DNA of 64,000 nucleotides from TC-15 sp034437275 (GCA_034437275.1 DAOTUD010000005.1:25251-89250), one strand, 5' to 3'; numbered from the stretch's first letter, positions 53,844 through 62,082 are shown. Program-made: numbers and translations. Notes: generated by a model not told the origin, from the letters alone.

Positions 53844-55157
53844 TTAGAGCTTCGTGCCGTTATAGCCGCGCCCAATCCCGCGATACGTGAACCCTAGCGT
53901 GCGCACGTGTTCGGGATCGTACATATTGCGCCCGTCGATCATGATCGGGGTTTTCATCGCATCCCGGACGCGCTCCAGGTCCAGGTTTTTAAACTCGTTC
54001 CAGGGGGTCATCACGATCATGGCATCTGCATTCGTGACCAGATCATAGGGGTTATCGGCGATTTCCAGGTAGGGCATCACCCGTTGGGCGGCTTCCTTCG
54101 CCGCCGGATCGTAGCCGCGCACCGTAGCCCCGTGATCGTGCAGATACTCGGCGATGGTAATCGACGGGGCCTCGCGCATGTCGTCGGTGTTTTGCTTGAA
54201 GGCCAGCCCCAGCAGCGCAATCGTGCGCCCCTGCATGTCGTCGAGCAGTTCGTGCAGCTTGAGGATGACGTGGCGGCGCTGGTAGGCGTTGATCTCCATC
54301 ACCGCGTGAAGCAACTGCGGGTGCTTGCCGTGCACCTGGGCCATATGCGCCAGGGCCTTGACATCCTTCGGGAAGCACGACCCGCCATAGCCTACCCCGG
54401 CCTCGAGGAAATGATGGCCGATGCGTTTGTCGTAGCCCATGCCGCGCGCGACCTCTTTTATATCCGCACCCAGGGCCTCACAGATGTTGGCGATCTCGTT
54501 GATGAAGCTGATGCGGGTCGCCAGAAACGCGTTGGAGGCATATTTGATCATCTCGGCGGTGCGCAGGTCGGTCACCATAATCGGGGCGCGCAGCGGCAGA
54601 TGAAGCTGGGCGACGCGCTCTGCTGCGTCCATATCCTCCGAGCCGAGGATGGTGCGGTCGGGGGTCAGGAAGTCAGCAATCGCCGAACCCTCACGCAGAA
54701 ACTCCGGGCAACTCACGACGCAAAAATCAATCGGTTTGGGTTGGCTTTCACGGACGATATCGGCTACCCAGTCCCCCGTCCCGACTGGCACCGTCGACTT
54801 GTTGACGATGTCCAACGGTTTGTCCATCGTTTGGGCGATGGTCTCGGCGGCCATGCGCACGTATTGCAGATCGGCTTCGCCATCGACGCCTTCCGGCGTG
54901 CCCACCGCGATGAACACGAATTCGGCATCTTGCAGGGCTTCGGCATAGGAGGTGGTGAACAACAGGCGTCCGGCCTGCACGTTGCGCTCTACGAGTTCGG
55001 ACAGGCCCGGCTCGTAGATGGGCATGATGCCCTTTTTCAGATTTTCGATGCGTTCTTCATTGATATCCAATGCCACGACGCGGTTACCCAGGTCGGAAAA
55101 GCACGCCCCGGTTACCAACCCAACGTAACCGACGCCGATCACTGTGATATTCTTCAT
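53844..55157 (-). CDS. ugd: UDP-glucose 6-dehydrogenase
   Basis: A 437-residue UDP-sugar dehydrogenase of the UGD/TuaD family. The NAD loop is VIGVGYVGLVTG near residues 5-16. The catalytic Cys261 lies in YGGSCFPKDVKALAHMAQVH. Central and C-terminal phrases include TVPVGTGDWVADIVRESQ, LLGLAFKQNTDDMREAPSIT and the final NAD-binding part. UDP-glucose is the most likely substrate, giving UDP-glucuronate for acidic polysaccharide or glycolipid; UDP-GlcNAc dehydrogenases share the fold. The start at 55157 is preceded by AGAGGAAGAC. It is the last gene of the group ending at the FAD oxidoreductase and membrane protein. Confidence 0.93.
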   Translation of the reverse strand: MKNITVIGVGYVGLVTGACFSDLGNRVVALDINEERIENLKKGIMPIYEPGLSELVERNVQAGRLLFTTSYAEALQDAEFVFIAVGTPEGVDGEADLQYVRMAAETIAQTMDKPLDIVNKSTVPVGTGDWVADIVRESQPKPIDFCVVSCPEFLREGSAIADFLTPDRTILGSEDMDAAERVAQLHLPLRAPIMVTDLRTAEMIKYASNAFLATRISFINEIANICEALGADIKEVARGMGYDKRIGHHFLEAGVGYGGSCFPKDVKALAHMAQVHGKHPQLLHAVMEINAYQRRHVILKLHELLDDMQGRTIALLGLAFKQNTDDMREAPSITIAEYLHDHGATVRGYDPAAKEAAQRVMPYLEIADNPYDLVTNADAMIVMTPWNEFKNLDLERVRDAMKTPIMIDGRNMYDPEHVRTLGFTYRGIGRGYNGTKL

Positions 55158-55194
55158 GTGTTGTCTTCCTCTTGCTAGTGAACGTATCAGAAAG

Positions 55195-55232
55195 TACAAA
55201 AGGGCAAACGGCGGATCTTCACCCCGTTTGCC
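55195..55232 (-). terminator. Intrinsic terminator after the FAD oxidoreductase gene
   Basis: GGCAAACGG and CCGTTTGCC (minus strand; 55203-55211 and 55224-55232) form a perfect 9-bp stem with a twelve-base loop, followed by CTTTTG. It separates the oxidoreductase gene from ugd. Confidence 0.75.
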
Positions 55233-55238
55233 TTACCG

Positions 55239-56570
55239 TCACCCGGTCAGGTCTTCGCGCACCATACCGGCCACGCGCCGCCCCATTTCAACGGCGTAGT
55301 TGGTGCCCCGGTCCCAGGGATAGACCTGGCTCATGCTGGCCAGATAGACGCCCTGCAGCGGCGTGCGTAAGTCGGGGAGGGCCTGCGAATGGTCTACAAA
55401 GGGAATCGGCTGGGCATAGGGTGCCCGGAAAACCCAGCGTTTGCGAATCCATTCAGGCGAAAAGTCGGGGTTGAAGGTCTGCAACGTGTCGATAAACCGC
55501 CCGGCCAGTTCATCCTCGCTCAGCGAAAAGTACTCATGATCAGCGGCCACATAGTCACCGCAGTACACCAGATGATCGCCCCCGTAATGCTGGCGATCCA
55601 TGTAGTTGGTGTGCTCCACCAGCACCGTGAACGGGAAGGTGGTTTGCGTTTTGTCGGGGCTTTCGGCGGGCAGGCTCAGCCAGTAGGTGCCGTCGGTGAG
55701 CAGCTTGTGCTTCAGCGCCAGGATGACCACCACCGCCCCCAGGCTTTGCAGATTCGCCAGCTTGTCATGGTAGGCGGCGGGCAAATCGGGCACCAGGCGC
55801 TGCATGATGTGCGGCGACGATGTGCTGATCACGGCGTCATAGGGCTGCGCGGTGCCCTCCACCGTGACCGCCAGCCGGTCGTCGTCGCGCGGCTTGACGC
55901 CCTGCACCGGCGTGTTCAGGTGGATCGCCGCGCCCTGGGCCTGGACATGCTCGGCCAGCAGCTCCAGGAACGCCTGGAATCCGCCCTCGAAGGTGCCCAA
56001 ACGCGGCGTGCGCTTATAGACGCGCGCCCAGAACCACGCCATATTGACCTGGTCGAAATACTTGCCGAACTTGGCGATCAACAGCGAGCGCCACAGCCGT
56101 TCGTAGGCTTCCTGGCCCATCGTGCGGCGCAGCCAGGCGTCGGCAGTGTGGCGTTCCATCGGTTTCCAGCGATCAAACAGCCGCAGATACAGCCCGGTCA
56201 GGCCGTAGCGGATTTTGGCCAGCCAGGAGATCGGCAGCCGCAGGTTGGCGACCACGATGTTAGGCCGGTCCATCTGGTAAATTTCTCCGTCCAGCCACAG
56301 CGACGTGATCGGCCTGGGCAGCAGGATTTTGTCCCCTTCGCCAAGCTCGCGGATCAGCCCCAGCACGGCGTCATCGTTGGCAAACCAATGGTGATAGAAT
56401 TTCTCCAGCGTCCAGTCCCAGCGCTCGTCGCGGAAACCTGCCGCCAACCCGCCGACCTCGGCCCCGGCTTCGTACACATCGACGTGCCAGCCGGCTTGTG
56501 CCAGATCGTAGGCGGCAGCCAGTCCGGTTGCGCCTGCGCCAATGATCGCAGCCTGTTTGGATGTCGTCAT
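55239..56570 (-). CDS. FAD-dependent amine-oxidase-like/protoporphyrinogen-oxidase-like oxidoreductase
   Basis: A 443-residue flavoprotein. The FAD loop is IIGAGATGLAAAYDLAQAG near residues 9-27 and the second FAD motif is VDVYEAGAEVGGLAAGFRDE. The central AWFWARVYKRTPRLGTFEGG and AVISTSSPHIMQRLVPDLPA are characteristic of the NAD(P)-binding/amine oxidase group that includes UDP-galactopyranose mutase-like and phytoene-desaturase-like proteins. The C-terminal GVYLASMSQVYPWDRGTNYA is the final FAD-contact region. The substrate is unknown. The gene's start overlaps the membrane-protein gene by four bases, which suggests cooperation in a lipid or glycan pathway. Confidence 0.85.
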   Translation of the reverse strand: MTTSKQAAIIGAGATGLAAAYDLAQAGWHVDVYEAGAEVGGLAAGFRDERWDWTLEKFYHHWFANDDAVLGLIRELGEGDKILLPRPITSLWLDGEIYQMDRPNIVVANLRLPISWLAKIRYGLTGLYLRLFDRWKPMERHTADAWLRRTMGQEAYERLWRSLLIAKFGKYFDQVNMAWFWARVYKRTPRLGTFEGGFQAFLELLAEHVQAQGAAIHLNTPVQGVKPRDDDRLAVTVEGTAQPYDAVISTSSPHIMQRLVPDLPAAYHDKLANLQSLGAVVVILALKHKLLTDGTYWLSLPAESPDKTQTTFPFTVLVEHTNYMDRQHYGGDHLVYCGDYVAADHEYFSLSEDELAGRFIDTLQTFNPDFSPEWIRKRWVFRAPYAQPIPFVDHSQALPDLRTPLQGVYLASMSQVYPWDRGTNYAVEMGRRVAGMVREDLTG

Positions 56571-57640
56571 GAAACTCCTGCCTTACTTTCTGCGGGTGAT
56601 GACTCGTCCGGCGTGACTTGTTCGGAGACGACCTCGCGTGCCCGCCCAAAATCGCGCCAACCCAAGCCCTCACGATACAGGTAGAAAAAGCCCAATACGG
56701 TGATCGGCAGCCACAGCGCGGCATGCAGCACCAGCGTGTAGGACGCGGCCACCGTCTCCCGCACGCCATACGCCTTGAGCGTTTCAATGCCGGGGGTGTC
56801 GAACGTGCCCACATAGCCCGGCGACGAGGGCAGCGTCGTCGCCAGATTGACGACCGCCGTCATCACCATTAACACAAAGAAGCTGACCTCGAAGTCGAAA
56901 GCGTGCATCACGAACCAGTACTTAGTCGTTTCCGTCAGCCAGATGAAGATCGACGCGACCAGCGTCATGATCAGGTCTTTGGGGCGGCGAAGGTTTTCCA
57001 GCCCCAGCATGAAGTGATCCGCCAGCCCGATGAGCATCTCCGCCAGTTTGTCCGGCAGCACCCGGCTGAGGAGGCGGGTATATAACCGGCGCGCGCGTTC
57101 CGGGTTGAGCGCCACCAGCAGGAACACCATAAACGCGCCCCAGAACAGCAGCGTCGAGAAGAACACCACATCGCGCAGCCAAGCGGCTTTGAAATCGGCG
57201 AACGGCAGCGCCACAAACACGAAGATCAGCATCACCAGCCCGTCGAAAATGCGCTCGACGATGATGGTCGCCAGGCTGGACGATACGCTCACGTCTTCGT
57301 TGCGCTTCAACACGTAGGCCCGGATCACCTCGCCGGCACGGAAGGGGTACACGTTGTTACCCATGTAGCCGATCACGACGATGGGGAACAGACTGCGCAG
57401 CGACACACTTTTGATCGACCGCAGCAGGTAGTGCCAGCGCCAGGTTCGCCCCCAGACCGCCAGGAAGTAGATCGCGGCACCGGCGGCCACCCACGCCAGG
57501 TTTACCTCGCGCATTGAGCCCCACACCTCGTCCAGGTGCAGGCCTCTCAGCCCGATGGTGATAAAGATGGCGCTGACGAGGGTGCCCACGAGGGCCATGC
57601 CCCAGCGTCGTGCAAATTGTGAGAGCCGTTTGATGATCAC
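56567..57640 (-). CDS. Lysylphosphatidylglycerol synthase TM-region protein (UPF0104)
   Basis: A 357-residue integral membrane protein with about eight helices. RTWRWHYLLRSIKSVSLRSL and GYMGNNVYPFRAGEVIRAYV (residues about 66-110) are the signature of the MprF/LPG-synthase membrane domain. SSSLATIIVERIFDGLVMLI and TTLPSSPGYVGTFDTPGIET follow. The aminoacyl-transferase domain of MprF is absent, so this is the stand-alone flippase-type UPF0104 family. Such proteins occur beside glycosyltransferases and are thought to move lipid-linked precursors. It overlaps the FAD gene by four bases. Confidence 0.88.
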   Translation of the reverse strand: MIIKRLSQFARRWGMALVGTLVSAIFITIGLRGLHLDEVWGSMREVNLAWVAAGAAIYFLAVWGRTWRWHYLLRSIKSVSLRSLFPIVVIGYMGNNVYPFRAGEVIRAYVLKRNEDVSVSSSLATIIVERIFDGLVMLIFVFVALPFADFKAAWLRDVVFFSTLLFWGAFMVFLLVALNPERARRLYTRLLSRVLPDKLAEMLIGLADHFMLGLENLRRPKDLIMTLVASIFIWLTETTKYWFVMHAFDFEVSFFVLMVMTAVVNLATTLPSSPGYVGTFDTPGIETLKAYGVRETVAASYTLVLHAALWLPITVLGFFYLYREGLGWRDFGRAREVVSEQVTPDESSPAESKAGVS

Positions 57641-57745
57641 GATGGTCCTTTCAGCCCCCTGGCCAGAGTGTCACCGGGGCGGCATTCTACCGCAAAGTAT
57701 CCCGGAACGCATATAGACGTACACGGGCAGCGGCCCGATTCCCCA

Positions 57746-57777
57746 AAAAAAGAGCAACTTGATGACAAGTCGCTCTC
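57746..57777 (-). terminator. Intrinsic terminator after the SWIM gene
   Basis: AGAGCGACTTG and CAAGTTGCTCT (57752-57762 and 57767-57777, one G-U pair) form an 11-bp stem with a four-base loop followed by seven U residues, about 27 bases downstream of the SWIM gene stop. Confidence 0.9.
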
Positions 57778-57803
57778 AAAACAAACTATGTCTACAGCAG
57801 GAA

Positions 57804-58052
57804 TTATCCGGCAGAATGTGCGCTCTCCTCGAGCATGTCCTCAAGGATTCGCTCTAAAGCCATCGTATGGCTGCATACGCCCCGCGATTGAAAGAAGCTG
57901 CAATCACATGTCCAGGTTCCATTTTCGAAAGTTACTGTATGCGGATTGTTCTCGCCGTCAAAAGTTACAGTAAACGATTCAAATGTAATGCGGTCGCGTT
58001 GTTCAGCATAACGCTTGGCTTTTTCGATCTTGCCGATCATTCCGTGATCCAT
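57804..58052 (-). CDS. SWIM zinc-finger mini-protein
   Basis: An 82-residue protein with a SWIM-type zinc finger: WTCDCSFFQSRGVCSHTMAL contains CxC (49, 51), Cys60 and His62, the CxCx(n)CxH pattern. The N-terminal 40 residues (IGKIEKAKRYAEQRDRITFE) are helical and basic, followed by a beta hairpin. The C-terminal tail is acidic (EDMLEESAH). SWIM domains often mediate DNA or protein contacts in Rad51-related or transposase-linked proteins. GGAGG precedes the ATG. A promoter, a 16-codon ORF and a terminator lie just upstream. Confidence 0.85.
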   Translation of the reverse strand: MDHGMIGKIEKAKRYAEQRDRITFESFTVTFDGENNPHTVTFENGTWTCDCSFFQSRGVCSHTMALERILEDMLEESAHSAG

Positions 58053-58088
58053 GTGTTCTTTCCTCCGCTTGAGTGAACAGCTTAACGC

Positions 58089-58120
58089 AAAAAAAGCACA
58101 CTGGTTCTAACCAGCGTGCT
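58089..58120 (-). terminator. Terminator between the leader ORF and the SWIM gene
   Basis: AGCACGCTGGTT and AACCAGTGTGCT (minus strand, 58109-58120 and 58095-58106, one G-U pair) form a stem of about 11-12 bp, followed by seven U residues. Its 5' arm overlaps the end of a short ORF, whose TAG lies at the loop. The SWIM start is 37 bases further on. Confidence 0.85.
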
Positions 58121-58157
58121 TGGCGGGACACTTCACTATGGTGCTGACGATGCTCAT
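58107..58157 (-). CDS. Putative 16-residue leader peptide before the SWIM gene
   Basis: The ORF MSIVSTIVKCPAKHAG starts at the ATG at 58155-58157, with AAAGGA ten bases upstream, and stops (TAG) inside the terminator hairpin. A consensus promoter is about 30 bases upstream of the ATG. No amino-acid run is present, so it may be a small protein with its own terminator rather than an attenuator. Confidence 0.45.
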   Translation of the reverse strand: MSIVSTIVKCPAKHAG

Positions 58158-58185
58158 AGGTTAAATTTCCTTTGATATTTTAGTC

Positions 58186-58214
58186 AGTATAAGAGATGCC
58201 CTGCGCGATGTCAA
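58186..58214 (-). promoter_or_regulatory. Consensus promoter of the leader/SWIM transcript
   Basis: TTGACA (58209-58214, perfect), exactly 17 bases, TATACT (58186-58191, five of six). This is the best promoter in the window and lies between the stop of the 58237 gene and the leader ORF. Confidence 0.8.
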
Positions 58215-58236
58215 CCAGATTGGCTTAAGAAATTGC

Positions 58237-59142
58237 TTAGAAAAGCGGACGCGGCTGGGGCAGCGCGGGCAATGTGTCCACGTGGGAGACACACAGCACC
58301 CCTGTCACGGCAAACACCAGCGTGCCATCATTGCCGACCGCGATCACTTCGGGCGGCACATCGGGCAGCGGTAGCCCACCCAACAACTGCACCGGCTGCG
58401 CGCGTTCCAGCACCTCCAGGAGCGCCCCTTGCCGGACCAGCGTCAACTCGGCGGTGTAGACGTGCAGCGTGGTGTGATCGCTGATCACGATCTGGCTGCC
58501 ATCCGGCGAACAAGTCGCCCGGCCAAAGGCCGCCGGCAGCGCCAGCTTACGCTGAAGGTCCCCGCCCGCACCGACCACCTGGAGCCAGTTGGCATCGGCC
58601 ACCAGGACCAGCCCTGCTGCATCCGGCAGCATCACCGCTGGATGTCCGTGGGGCCTGGGGTCCAATGCGAAAGCCCCAACATATACGCTTTGCTGGTAGA
58701 TGTGCAGCCGTCCCGCGTCATCCAGCACCGCCACCATCCCAAATTCGCGGTCCAACCCGGCAGCAACGACCGGCGCGTCACCGTTGCGCGGCAGGGTGGT
58801 GCGCTGCCCGTCCATATCCACCAGCAGGCTGCCGCCCCGTCGCCAGCATAGATGTAAGCGCCCGTCGTATGTGCTGTAGACCCGGTATTGTCCGGTGTCA
58901 GCCACCGGCAGGTATGCTCCATTCGGGGCGCGCAGCGTCTCCAAAAAACTCTGCCATGCGCTGTCCTCCGGCTGAAGCTGCGTGTCGGTGTGCAGCGTGC
59001 CATAGTGGGCCCCGGTCGCGGCAGCGTAAAACTGCATGGTATGCGGGTCTGCCGCTGCGCCGATTTGCACCGGGTTGCCGTCGAGCACCTGCACGGCAGC
59101 CAGTGGATCGTCCGAAAGGTCGAGTCGCCAGCCTGGCACCAT
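58237..59142 (-). CDS. Beta-propeller-like protein of unknown function
   Basis: A 301-residue protein without a clear signal peptide. The sequence repeats short beta-rich phrases with hydrophobic/Asp pairs: DTGQYRVYSTYDGRLHLCWR, AVLDDAGRLHIYQQSVYVGA, ATCSPDGSQIVISDHTTLHV and VIAVGNDGTLVFAVTGVLCV. These suit a WD40/NHL-type propeller of perhaps four to five blades. It is the last of three genes (PspC, LiaF-like, this one) separated by seven bases from the LiaF-like gene, so it is probably co-transcribed with them. The link to the envelope stress-like genes is positional only. Function unknown. Confidence 0.6.
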   Translation of the reverse strand: MVPGWRLDLSDDPLAAVQVLDGNPVQIGAAADPHTMQFYAAATGAHYGTLHTDTQLQPEDSAWQSFLETLRAPNGAYLPVADTGQYRVYSTYDGRLHLCWRRGGSLLVDMDGQRTTLPRNGDAPVVAAGLDREFGMVAVLDDAGRLHIYQQSVYVGAFALDPRPHGHPAVMLPDAAGLVLVADANWLQVVGAGGDLQRKLALPAAFGRATCSPDGSQIVISDHTTLHVYTAELTLVRQGALLEVLERAQPVQLLGGLPLPDVPPEVIAVGNDGTLVFAVTGVLCVSHVDTLPALPQPRPLF

Positions 59143-59149
59143 CTCCCCC

Positions 59150-60205
59150 CTATTGGTTGTCGATGACCAGTGGTGCCCCGCTTTCGACCGAAACCGTCAG
59201 GCCAACCTGAAATTCGGTGGTGTTCTTCATCTTGACCTGGCCGCTGCGCAGCACGTCGTAGACACCGGAATCGTATTCGTAACGCGGTTCGCCGCTGCCT
59301 TCAGCCAACGTCACCGACAGCGGCACGTCCGCGGTGATGCGCACCGTGATGTCCCCGTTGTTGGTCTTCAGCAGCCCGGAGAGTGCGTCCTGTGGTCCGA
59401 AATAGTCCGGCAGGTTGAGCGTCAGATCGCCGCTGTTGACGCCGACCTCGATCCGGCCTGCGCTCAGGGTGTGCGGCGTTAACAGGCTGCTCAGTTGGGT
59501 GACGGTGCGCAGCGGGGCGAAGGGGTGCAGGTACACCCGCGGTTGGGCCGCAAATTCAAAATCAAGCGGCTGCCCTTGCATATCCAGCAGCACGTCGCCT
59601 TCGTCCCCGGTCAGCCGGAACTGGTCGATGTACACCGCCGGGGGCAGTGTGATGTCCAGCGTCGCACGGCCAATATCTTCCAGCTTGGGGATCGCGTTCT
59701 TGTAGCTTTCATCGACGGTCACAATCAGCGTCGTGTCGTCTTCAACCGATGGGGTGATCGTCACTTCGCTTTCTTTGCTCCCGGTGAACTCGATCTGTAG
59801 CTGGCGCGCTTGCGTGGCAGGGCGCACGGTAACGGTCGTGCGCTCCAGCGATGCGACCACCCGCACGCGCTCGATGTCACCGTCCAGCGTCCGGCTGTAC
59901 GGCACAACCTGATCGGTCCGCAACTGGTCGGTTTGCTGTTCATAGGCCAACCAGATCAGGACCGCCAGCAACACGAGCAGGCCCAGCAGGGCGGCCCAGT
60001 TCAGGCGGATCGTCCAGCGCCGGAGCTGTACCCGCCGCTGTCCGACCAGCACATCCAGCCCGAACAGCACCAGCAGGGCCGGCCAGGCACGGATCAGCAG
60101 GTCGCGCACCGCTTCCGGCACAGCACCGGCCACCACCAGCAGCCAAATACAGCCGACGGCAATGACGAGCAGAGGCCACATCACGCTGCGGCGTGTCGCG
60201 GTCAT
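59150..60205 (-). CDS. LiaF/DUF5668-like membrane protein with a DUF4097-like beta domain
   Basis: A 351-residue protein. The N-terminal 95 residues form a four-helix DUF5668-type membrane region (VMWPLLVIAVGCIWLLVVAG, LLVLFGLDVLVGQRRVQLRR, LLGLLVLLAVLIWLAYEQQT), as in LiaF and bacterial envelope-stress membrane proteins. The rest is beta-rich with repeated hydrophobic/polar strands (RVRVVASLERTTVTVRPATQ, IEVGVNSGDLTLNLPDYFGP and NNGDITVRITADVPLSVTLA), the pattern of DUF4097/DUF2154 putative adhesin-like domains that end LiaF. It overlaps the PspC gene by four bases. Probably a membrane stress sensor or regulator partner. Confidence 0.78.
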   Translation of the reverse strand: MTATRRSVMWPLLVIAVGCIWLLVVAGAVPEAVRDLLIRAWPALLVLFGLDVLVGQRRVQLRRWTIRLNWAALLGLLVLLAVLIWLAYEQQTDQLRTDQVVPYSRTLDGDIERVRVVASLERTTVTVRPATQARQLQIEFTGSKESEVTITPSVEDDTTLIVTVDESYKNAIPKLEDIGRATLDITLPPAVYIDQFRLTGDEGDVLLDMQGQPLDFEFAAQPRVYLHPFAPLRTVTQLSSLLTPHTLSAGRIEVGVNSGDLTLNLPDYFGPQDALSGLLKTNNGDITVRITADVPLSVTLAEGSGEPRYEYDSGVYDVLRSGQVKMKNTTEFQVGLTVSVESGAPLVIDNQ

Positions 60206-60603
60206 GCTATCCTCCGGAACTGTTTGGCCAGCATCATCAACCCCAGGACGATGATCACCAGCGGCAAGAAGGCATCGCCCTGATCACCGCTCAGGATGCC
60301 CAGGCTGCGCGCGAGGACGACCAGCCCCATCAGGATCACAGCCCCGCCAACCAGCACGACCGTTTCTGGGTGGGCGATCACACGCGATGGTACGTCGTCG
60401 GGGATGCTGGCCAGCCGTTGGGGCGGCAGCACCCACCACAACACCAGATAAATGAGCACCCCGGTCCCTGCTGTGAACACACCAAGCACCACGAATGCAC
60501 CGCGGACCCACCAGGCATCAACGCCGATGTACTGCCCTAAACCCCCGCACACGCCGCCTAACACCCGGTCTGTCAGGTTTCGCGTCAGACGCAGCGAACG
60601 CAT
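60202..60603 (-). CDS. PspC-domain membrane protein
   Basis: A 133-residue protein with a PspC domain at its N-terminus: MRSLRLTRNLTDRVLGGVCG and GLGQYIGVDAWWVRGAFVVL. A further helix runs GTGVLIYLVLWWVLPPQ, and a second pair of helices lies near 75-125 (VVLVGGAVILMGLVVLARSL, LPLVIIVLGLMMLAKQF). PspC in the phage-shock system regulates envelope stress responses. The start is set at the ATG at 60603, because it gives the usual MRSxRL-like beginning; a TTG/ATG further up is less likely. The downstream LiaF-like gene overlaps by four bases, so the two likely work together. Confidence 0.88.
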   Translation of the reverse strand: MRSLRLTRNLTDRVLGGVCGGLGQYIGVDAWWVRGAFVVLGVFTAGTGVLIYLVLWWVLPPQRLASIPDDVPSRVIAHPETVVLVGGAVILMGLVVLARSLGILSGDQGDAFLPLVIIVLGLMMLAKQFRRIA

Positions 60604-60652
60604 TGCTATCCATTCCTCACCATACAATTGATCGGTAACTTAACCCACCGCC

Positions 60653-60681
60653 ACTATACCCTTACGCTCCAGTCCGGGCAA
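60653..60681 (-). promoter_or_regulatory. Candidate promoter of the pspC operon
   Basis: TTGCCC (60676-60681), 17 bases, TATAGT (60653-60658) on the minus strand, 50 bases upstream of the PspC ATG. The -10 is five of six. Confidence 0.6.
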
Positions 60682-60745
60682 ATAGTATCTTGCGCGTGGC
60701 CGGACATAGTGCAAGAATTAGCGTCAGGGCTTAGCGTGGGGAAAG

Positions 60746-61615
60746 ATGGGGGAGCACACCGTGATTTCGTATCAGCCGGTATCACACATCGAGTTTGAAA
60801 CCTTTACCGCCGCCTTCAACCGGGCCTACAGCGATTATTACGTCCCGATCGCGATGACCGTGCCATCGTTCCGGTCGTTGATCGTGCGGGATGACCTGGA
60901 CCTGGAAGCGTCGGTGGTCGCGCTGGACGGTGATGAACCGGTCGGGATGGGGCTGTTAGGCATCCGCGGGGACCAGGGCTGGATCGGCGGGATGGGGGTG
61001 GTGCCCAAACGCCGCCGGCAGGGGATCGGACGCCAGATGATGCACTACCTGCTGGATCGTGCCCGCGAGCGTCAGATCAGGCAAGTCAAGCTGGAAGTCA
61101 TCGAGGCCAACACCGGGGCGCATAACCTGTACCTGCAGCTTGGGTTCGAGCATGTGCGTTATTTGCTGGTTCTGGAACGGTTACCGGCCCCTGTAGATGA
61201 CTCTGCGCTGCCGTACCGCATTGAAGAGCGATCGGCGGTCGAAGGGCTGCGTCACTATGAGGGCTTTCATGATTTCCCGAACTGCTGGCAGCGCGATCTG
61301 CCGTCACTCTATGCGCTGGTGCCCTACTTCAAAGGGTGGGCGGCGCTGCAGGATGACGAGATCGCCGCGTATGCAGTGGGTTGGGCCGATCCGCATACCA
61401 TCCGCCTGATCGATATTGCCAGCCGGCCCGCACCGCATCGCCATGCTGCCGGGCAGGCGATCCTGACGCACCTGCACCGGCAGCATCCCCAGGCCGACGG
61501 CAACAGCTATAATATCGCCGAGGACGACCCGGTCCGGCCTGCGTTTGAGGCTCTCGGCTACACGGTCGCCTTTCGCCAGATCGAACTGCGCCGGTTGCTA
61601 ACGGATCACTTGTAG
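60746..61615 (+). CDS. GNAT family N-acetyltransferase
   Basis: A 289-residue protein with a GNAT domain in its first 150 residues. The acetyl-CoA loop is GMGVVPKRRRQGIGRQMMHY near 80-99 (RRxGxG motif), and LEVIEANTGAHNLYLQLGFE is motif B. The C-terminal half has a second, weaker GNAT-like pattern (RHAAGQAILTHLHRQHPQAD and FEALGYTVAFRQIELRRLLT), so a tandem GNAT is likely. The substrate is unknown. ATG at 60746 is used; an in-frame GTG at 60761 preceded by GGGGGAG is also possible. Its last ten bases overlap the 3' end of the converging FHA gene. Confidence 0.88.
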   Translation: MGEHTVISYQPVSHIEFETFTAAFNRAYSDYYVPIAMTVPSFRSLIVRDDLDLEASVVALDGDEPVGMGLLGIRGDQGWIGGMGVVPKRRRQGIGRQMMHYLLDRARERQIRQVKLEVIEANTGAHNLYLQLGFEHVRYLLVLERLPAPVDDSALPYRIEERSAVEGLRHYEGFHDFPNCWQRDLPSLYALVPYFKGWAALQDDEIAAYAVGWADPHTIRLIDIASRPAPHRHAAGQAILTHLHRQHPQADGNSYNIAEDDPVRPAFEALGYTVAFRQIELRRLLTDHL

Positions 61616-62082
61616 GGTGAACGCACGAAGCGAACCGTCATATGCACGCGGCCCAGTTCGAGCGTGTCGCCGTCCCGCAAGCGGTAGCGGCGGCGTGGTT
61701 CGAGGGCAAAGCTGTTGATTCGGGTGCCGTTGGTGCTGTTCAAGTCCTCGACATAGAGGGCTTTGTTTTCTTCGTTTTGGATGATGATCGCGTGCCGCCG
61801 CGAGACTCCACCATCCTGCCCGCCGTAGGGGGTCAGGTCGAGGTCTGGGTAGAAATCGGCGACCGGATCCCCGCGCCCCATAACGATGCGATCCTTGACT
61901 TCGATCCCCACCGTAGTTTGATTTTGTCCGCCAATCTGCAACAATAAACGCCAGGGGGCCGCCAACCTGGATGTCTGTGGACCGGGTTTGCGGTCACTGT
62001 CCGGCATTTTCGGATAATTGTTGGATTGACCCAACCAGGATGTCTGGCGTCGCACCGGTTCATTGGTTCCATCGTCTGCCAT
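61606..62082 (-). CDS. FHA domain protein
   Basis: A 158-residue protein with a disordered N-terminus (about 45 residues) and an FHA domain. The domain has VMGRGDPVADFYPDLDLTPY, then GGVSRRHAIIIQNEENKALY and VEDLNSTNGTRINSF. Those hold the phosphothreonine-binding Arg in GRG, SRRH and the NSTNGT loop. It probably binds a phosphothreonine on a partner kinase substrate; no Ser/Thr kinase is in this window. The start at 62082 has GAAAGG upstream. The gene is divergent from the next one, with 52 bases between starts. Confidence 0.92.
   Translation of the reverse strand: MADDGTNEPVRRQTSWLGQSNNYPKMPDSDRKPGPQTSRLAAPWRLLLQIGGQNQTTVGIEVKDRIVMGRGDPVADFYPDLDLTPYGGQDGGVSRRHAIIIQNEENKALYVEDLNSTNGTRINSFALEPRRRYRLRDGDTLELGRVHMTVRFVRSPYK

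Noticed and set aside
53907..55178. A 423-codon plus-strand frame across ugd
   Set aside because: Shadow of the UDP-glucose dehydrogenase frame; no ribosome site or motif.
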